Part shown: positions 61,952 through 64,000 of the stretch, one piece after another | How the letters are laid out: each line of letters opens with the position of its first letter | Position numbering within the stretch: the stretch's first letter is position 1 | Assembly (NCBI RefSeq): GCF_900406815.1 | Contig: NZ_OVCN01000006.1 | Span: forward strand, 62,001 to 126,000 | Length of the DNA: 64,000 nucleotides | Reading direction: 5' to 3' | Origin: Acinetobacter haemolyticus | GTDB taxonomy: Bacteria; Pseudomonadota; Gammaproteobacteria; Pseudomonadales; Moraxellaceae | Program-made: the position numbers and the translations under genes | The notes under the pieces: generated by a model | The model's database searches: none | What the model was told of the DNA's origin: nothing | The model's input: only the letters and a program-made list of their open reading frames with translations

Positions 61952-62142
61952 AATTAATTTTGCTCTGTGATGTATTGAAAGTAGTTGTTTGTTCCATAAA
62001 TCAAACATATGCTACCTTAGCTTAAATAACCCTAAATATAGCTAAAATTATTAGATTCTAGAAATGTAGTATTCCCGTCTCATCTGTCTAGCATTGTAGT
62101 AAATTAAATCGATCACCTGAGCTCAGTAATGAGTATAGTGAA

Positions 62143-62361
62143 TTGAAAATTATTAATGAGTGGCGTATAGCCAAAGCCAGTAATGGCAATGAAATTTGTG
62201 TGAAAATCATCCCTTTGAAGCGTCAGCAAAATACGTTGAATGGTTCAAAATGGGTAGAAGTAGGTAAGAAAGTACTGTTGCAGTCTGGTCAAGAAGTTGA
62301 CTTTAACTTGGATGGTAAGAGCTTTTATGCTTCGGTTAATCAGTTATATCGATTGATTTAG
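62143..62361 (+). CDS. Hypothetical protein, 72 aa
   Basis: A small basic frame (INEWRIAKASNGNEICVKIIP...) with a TTG start at 62143 and no in-frame ATG nearby. No signal or family recognised. It lies just upstream of the first cold-shock gene. Confidence 0.4.
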   Translation: MKIINEWRIAKASNGNEICVKIIPLKRQQNTLNGSKWVEVGKKVLLQSGQEVDFNLDGKSFYASVNQLYRLI

Positions 62362-62406
62362 ATGTTTTTTGTACTTGAAGTATCTATTTAATAAAGATAG
62401 ATTGAG

Positions 62407-62435
62407 TTAAATCTAAATATCTAATCTAGATTTAA
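62407..62435 (+). promoter_or_regulatory. Leader inverted repeat before csp gene 1
   Basis: TTAAATCTA and TAGATTTAA form a 9-bp inverted repeat with an 11-nt spacer, ending 36 nt before the first cold-shock start. It could be an RNA hairpin of a temperature-sensitive leader. Confidence 0.35.
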
Positions 62436-62471
62436 TTCATAAATGAACAAAGTTTAAAAGGTTTAAAAAGT

Positions 62472-62681
62472 ATGTCTGATACAGTTACTGGCACTGTGAA
62501 GTGGTTCAACGAAACTAAAGGTTTTGGTTTTATTCAAGCTGATTCAGGGCAAGACGTTTTTGCTCACTTCAGCGAAATCCAAAGCAATGGTTTTAAAGTT
62601 TTACATGAAGGACAACGTGTTTCGTTCGTTCTTGGCCAAGGTAAGAAAGGACCACAAGCGACTAGTATCTCTGTTATCTAA
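62472..62681 (+). CDS. Cold-shock protein 1 (CspA family)
   Basis: A 69-aa single cold-shock domain protein with the RNP1 motif GFGFIQ and RNP2 VFAHFSEI, an RNA chaperone. It has a near-twin 300 nt downstream (same N-terminal half except Q/H at position 22 and a few others). Start ATG 62472 follows AAAAGGTTTAAAAAGT. Confidence 0.95.
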   Translation: MSDTVTGTVKWFNETKGFGFIQADSGQDVFAHFSEIQSNGFKVLHEGQRVSFVLGQGKKGPQATSISVI

Positions 62682-62700
62682 TAGAAAATACTTTTAGCGA

Positions 62701-62732
62701 AAAAAGCCTGCATCTCGATGTAGGCTTTTTTG
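62701..62732 (+). terminator. Terminator of csp gene 1
   Basis: A 15-bp stem (AAAAAAGCCTGCATC / GATGTAGGCTTTTTT, one G-U pair) with a 2-nt loop and a T run. Confidence 0.85.
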
Positions 62733-62799
62733 TTTTATTTTTTTACGATTTTTCGGGGTTAAACCTCAGAATAGCTCACTCTCTTAGACGAGATAGTTA

Positions 62800-62829
62800 T
62801 TGCGCAAAAAAAGAAAAGTCGTGTATAGT
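62800..62829 (+). promoter_or_regulatory. Candidate promoter of csp gene 2
   Basis: A -35-like TTGCGC and a -10 TATAGT (one mismatch from TATAAT) with an 18-nt spacer. A start near 62836 would give a leader of about 150 nt. Confidence 0.45.
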
Positions 62830-62984
62830 GAATATTAACTAGAAGAATAAGACTGCTGATTCAAAAAATCTTTTCATTTCGTAGTTTAGTCAAACCTTTC
62901 GTTTTATCAGATTTCTTCTCAGAGTTTATGATTCCAAGTTGCTTGCTGCTAAGCACCCTCCATTTTTAAAAATAGGTTAAAGAT

Positions 62985-63197
62985 ATGTCTAATACTGTGA
63001 CTGGTACAGTGAAGTGGTTCAACGAAACTAAAGGTTTTGGCTTTATTCATGCAGATTCTGGACAAGATGTTTTTGCACATTTCAGTGAAATTCAAAGTAC
63101 TGGCTTTAAAGTTTTGCATGAAGGTCAAAGAGTAACATTTACGATTACTGATGGTAAAAAAGGACCACAAGCAACAGGTATTACTGTTGTACCTTAA
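62985..63197 (+). CDS. Cold-shock protein 2 (CspA family)
   Basis: A 70-aa cold-shock domain protein, close paralogue of the one at 62472, differing mainly after position 50 ([20 protein letters not shown]). RNP1 and RNP2 are intact. Probably a tandem duplication with different expression; the long leader suggests cold control. Confidence 0.95.
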   Translation: MSNTVTGTVKWFNETKGFGFIHADSGQDVFAHFSEIQSTGFKVLHEGQRVTFTITDGKKGPQATGITVVP

Positions 63198-63214
63198 AAC
63201 TCAGCAATAGCTTT

Positions 63215-63243
63215 AAAGAAGCCCGCATTTTGTGGGCTTCTTT
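63215..63243 (+). terminator. Terminator of csp gene 2
   Basis: A 13-bp stem AAAGAAGCCCGCA / TGTGGGCTTCTTT (one G-U pair) with a TTT loop. Confidence 0.8.
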
Positions 63244-63405
63244 GTATTTTGAAATGTTTAAATCATAAAAGTTAGATATTAAGCTGAAGTTGATCTAAAT
63301 AATGTGACAATTACTGTCGGAAATGAATTAAATTTTTAATAAAATGCACTAACAGGATATACGACTTTTTGCTAATTCCATTTCATTATTTTTTTAGGCA
63401 AATTA

Positions 63406-63558
63406 ATGAATGTAGTACATTCAAAGAGTGCTAAAGTGATGGAAAACTTAAAACCCTATGCTCAAGGATTTGAGCAAGATATACATGTACATTGTTGTAA
63501 GAGATCGATAGGGACATTGCTGTTTAGTCTAGCGATTTTGATTACAACAAGACTTTAA
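63406..63558 (+). CDS. Small membrane protein, 50 aa
   Basis: A 50-codon frame from ATG 63406 with an AGG ribosome site 7 nt upstream and a strong terminator 6 nt after the stop. The N-terminal half is polar, with a CC pair near residue 30; the C-terminal ~15 residues (TLLFSLAILITT) are hydrophobic, like a C-terminal membrane anchor. The intact frame plus terminator supports it as a real gene. Function unknown. Confidence 0.5.
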   Translation: MNVVHSKSAKVMENLKPYAQGFEQDIHVHCCKRSIGTLLFSLAILITTRL

Positions 63559-63563
63559 GCGAT

Positions 63564-63590
63564 AAAGCACCTTATAGGTGCTTTTTTTTA
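63564..63590 (+). terminator. Terminator after 50-aa gene
   Basis: A 9-bp stem AAAGCACCT / AGGTGCTTT with a TAT loop and a long T run. Confidence 0.85.
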
Positions 63591-63672
63591 TTTATTCCGC
63601 CTTTCTATGTTGAATAGACAATTGATCACCTATATTCATTTTTATTAGTGAGGCTTTTTATTTAAGATGTTA

Positions 63673-63696
63673 GACTTATTGCAAAAGGAATAAGTC
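63673..63696 (+). promoter_or_regulatory. Hairpin presenting the Shine-Dalgarno of the 53-aa gene
   Basis: GACTTATT and AATAAGTC form a perfect 8-bp stem with loop GCAAAAGG, and the start codon follows one base after it. The ribosome-binding AAAAGG sits in the loop, so folding or a bound protein could gate translation. Confidence 0.5.
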
Positions 63697-63697
63697 G

Positions 63698-63859
63698 ATG
63701 GACATTGTACAAGTAAAAGATTTTTCAGCTGAGAAAGGATATACAAAGGCAATCATGGCAATGGATGAATGGATAAGTAACCTACCTTATTTTTATATAG
63801 TCAAGAACCATTATTTGGTTGATGAAGCCATTCGTCTCGAATACATAATTATTCAGTAA
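63698..63859 (+). CDS. Small hypothetical protein, 53 aa
   Basis: A 53-codon frame from ATG 63698 with AAAAGGAA 7 nt upstream. The product is MDIVQVKDFSAEKGYTKAI... with no signal peptide, mildly acidic and ending in EYIIIQ. No family recognised. Its ribosome site sits in a hairpin loop. Confidence 0.45.
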   Translation: MDIVQVKDFSAEKGYTKAIMAMDEWISNLPYFYIVKNHYLVDEAIRLEYIIIQ

Positions 63860-63972
63860 TTAATCAAAATCTTGAATTTAGATCAGAAAAGATACTTTCT
63901 GTTTCAAATCATAGACATAATAATTTATCTTTTTTGATATCTTAATTTTTTAAAATTTAAGAATACAAACTT

Positions 63973-64000
63973 ATGAAAAAGATCTTATTTTTAGGTTTAA
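63973..64000 (+). CDS. Start of a gene cut by the window edge, secreted or lipoprotein-like
   Basis: ATG 63973 begins MKKILFLGL, which looks like a signal peptide start, with weak AAG upstream. Only nine codons are visible. Confidence 0.35.

Larger units (their letters stand above)
62682..62984 (+). other. Terminator and long leader between tandem csp genes
   Basis: This 303-nt gap contains the csp 1 terminator (62701-62732), a promoter-like TTGCGC (62800-62805) -18 nt- TATAGT (62824-62829), and then a leader of roughly 150 nt. A long leader of this size is known for cspA-type cold-induced mRNAs. Confidence 0.55.

Overview
The window is a low-GC gammaproteobacterial chromosome segment, almost certainly Acinetobacter. 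The evidence is AT-rich codon use, a fused prephenate dehydrogenase/EPSP synthase (tyrA-aroA) next to pheA, a YgiW-QseB-QseC-type locus, a BauDCEB-like siderophore uptake operon and typical Acinetobacter lipoproteins. I cannot name the species. No insertion sequence, prophage, CRISPR array or rRNA operon is visible. Two tRNA genes are present, both with a CAT anticodon.

Layout. 1-8.8 kb: 3' end of tamB, a small lipoprotein, acnB with a stack of 3' hairpins, an orphan 193-aa protein followed by what looks like a degraded copy of its own C-terminus, a DASS anion transporter, a voltage-gated K+ channel and a LysE exporter. 9-15 kb: an iron block with a Fur-box-controlled siderophore ABC transporter (two permeases, ATPase, binding lipoprotein), an MFS transporter, and a Fur-box-controlled DUF4198 protein. 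15-29 kb: queH, metR, DUF441, an Rrf2 regulator divergent from a thioredoxin-reductase-like flavoprotein with paired palindromic operators, a haem-oxygenase-fold diiron oxidase candidate divergent from a TetR regulator, fpr, trmO, a GspE ATPase, ygiW-qseB-qseC, a 56-aa hemP with a near-consensus Fur box, a Nudix-ThiE fusion and a TPR lipoprotein. 29-33 kb: mrcB (PBP1b), nadK and a YeaC-like gene.

33-40.4 kb is the main accessory region: a type VI secretion vgrG with a swapped C-terminal tail, a 4-bp-overlapping cargo effector with an N-terminal hydrophobic segment and an unidentified C-terminal toxin domain, two tandem immunity-like paralogues whose 3' ends are nearly identical, and a small membrane protein. 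This is the best candidate for an undescribed system in the window.

40-50 kb returns to housekeeping genes: ybiB, acyl-CoA dehydrogenase, pheA, tyrA-aroA, an Lrp/AsnC regulator, yebC, an acyltransferase, and a tRNA with anticodon CAT that looks like tRNA-Ile2. 50.5-56.1 kb holds a chaperone-usher fimbrial operon on the minus strand (pilin, chaperone, usher, tip adhesin) plus a detached 97-aa pilin-like mini-gene. 56-64 kb: small hypotheticals, bioB, queG, nnr (NAD(P)HX repair), ruvC, an initiator tRNA with unusual ends, tandem cold-shock genes and two short unlisted-size genes (50 and 53 codons) near the end.

Cross-cutting themes are three Fur boxes at three separate loci, two non-homologous epoxyqueuosine reductases (queH and queG) 43 kb apart, and many operon-internal or shared terminators.
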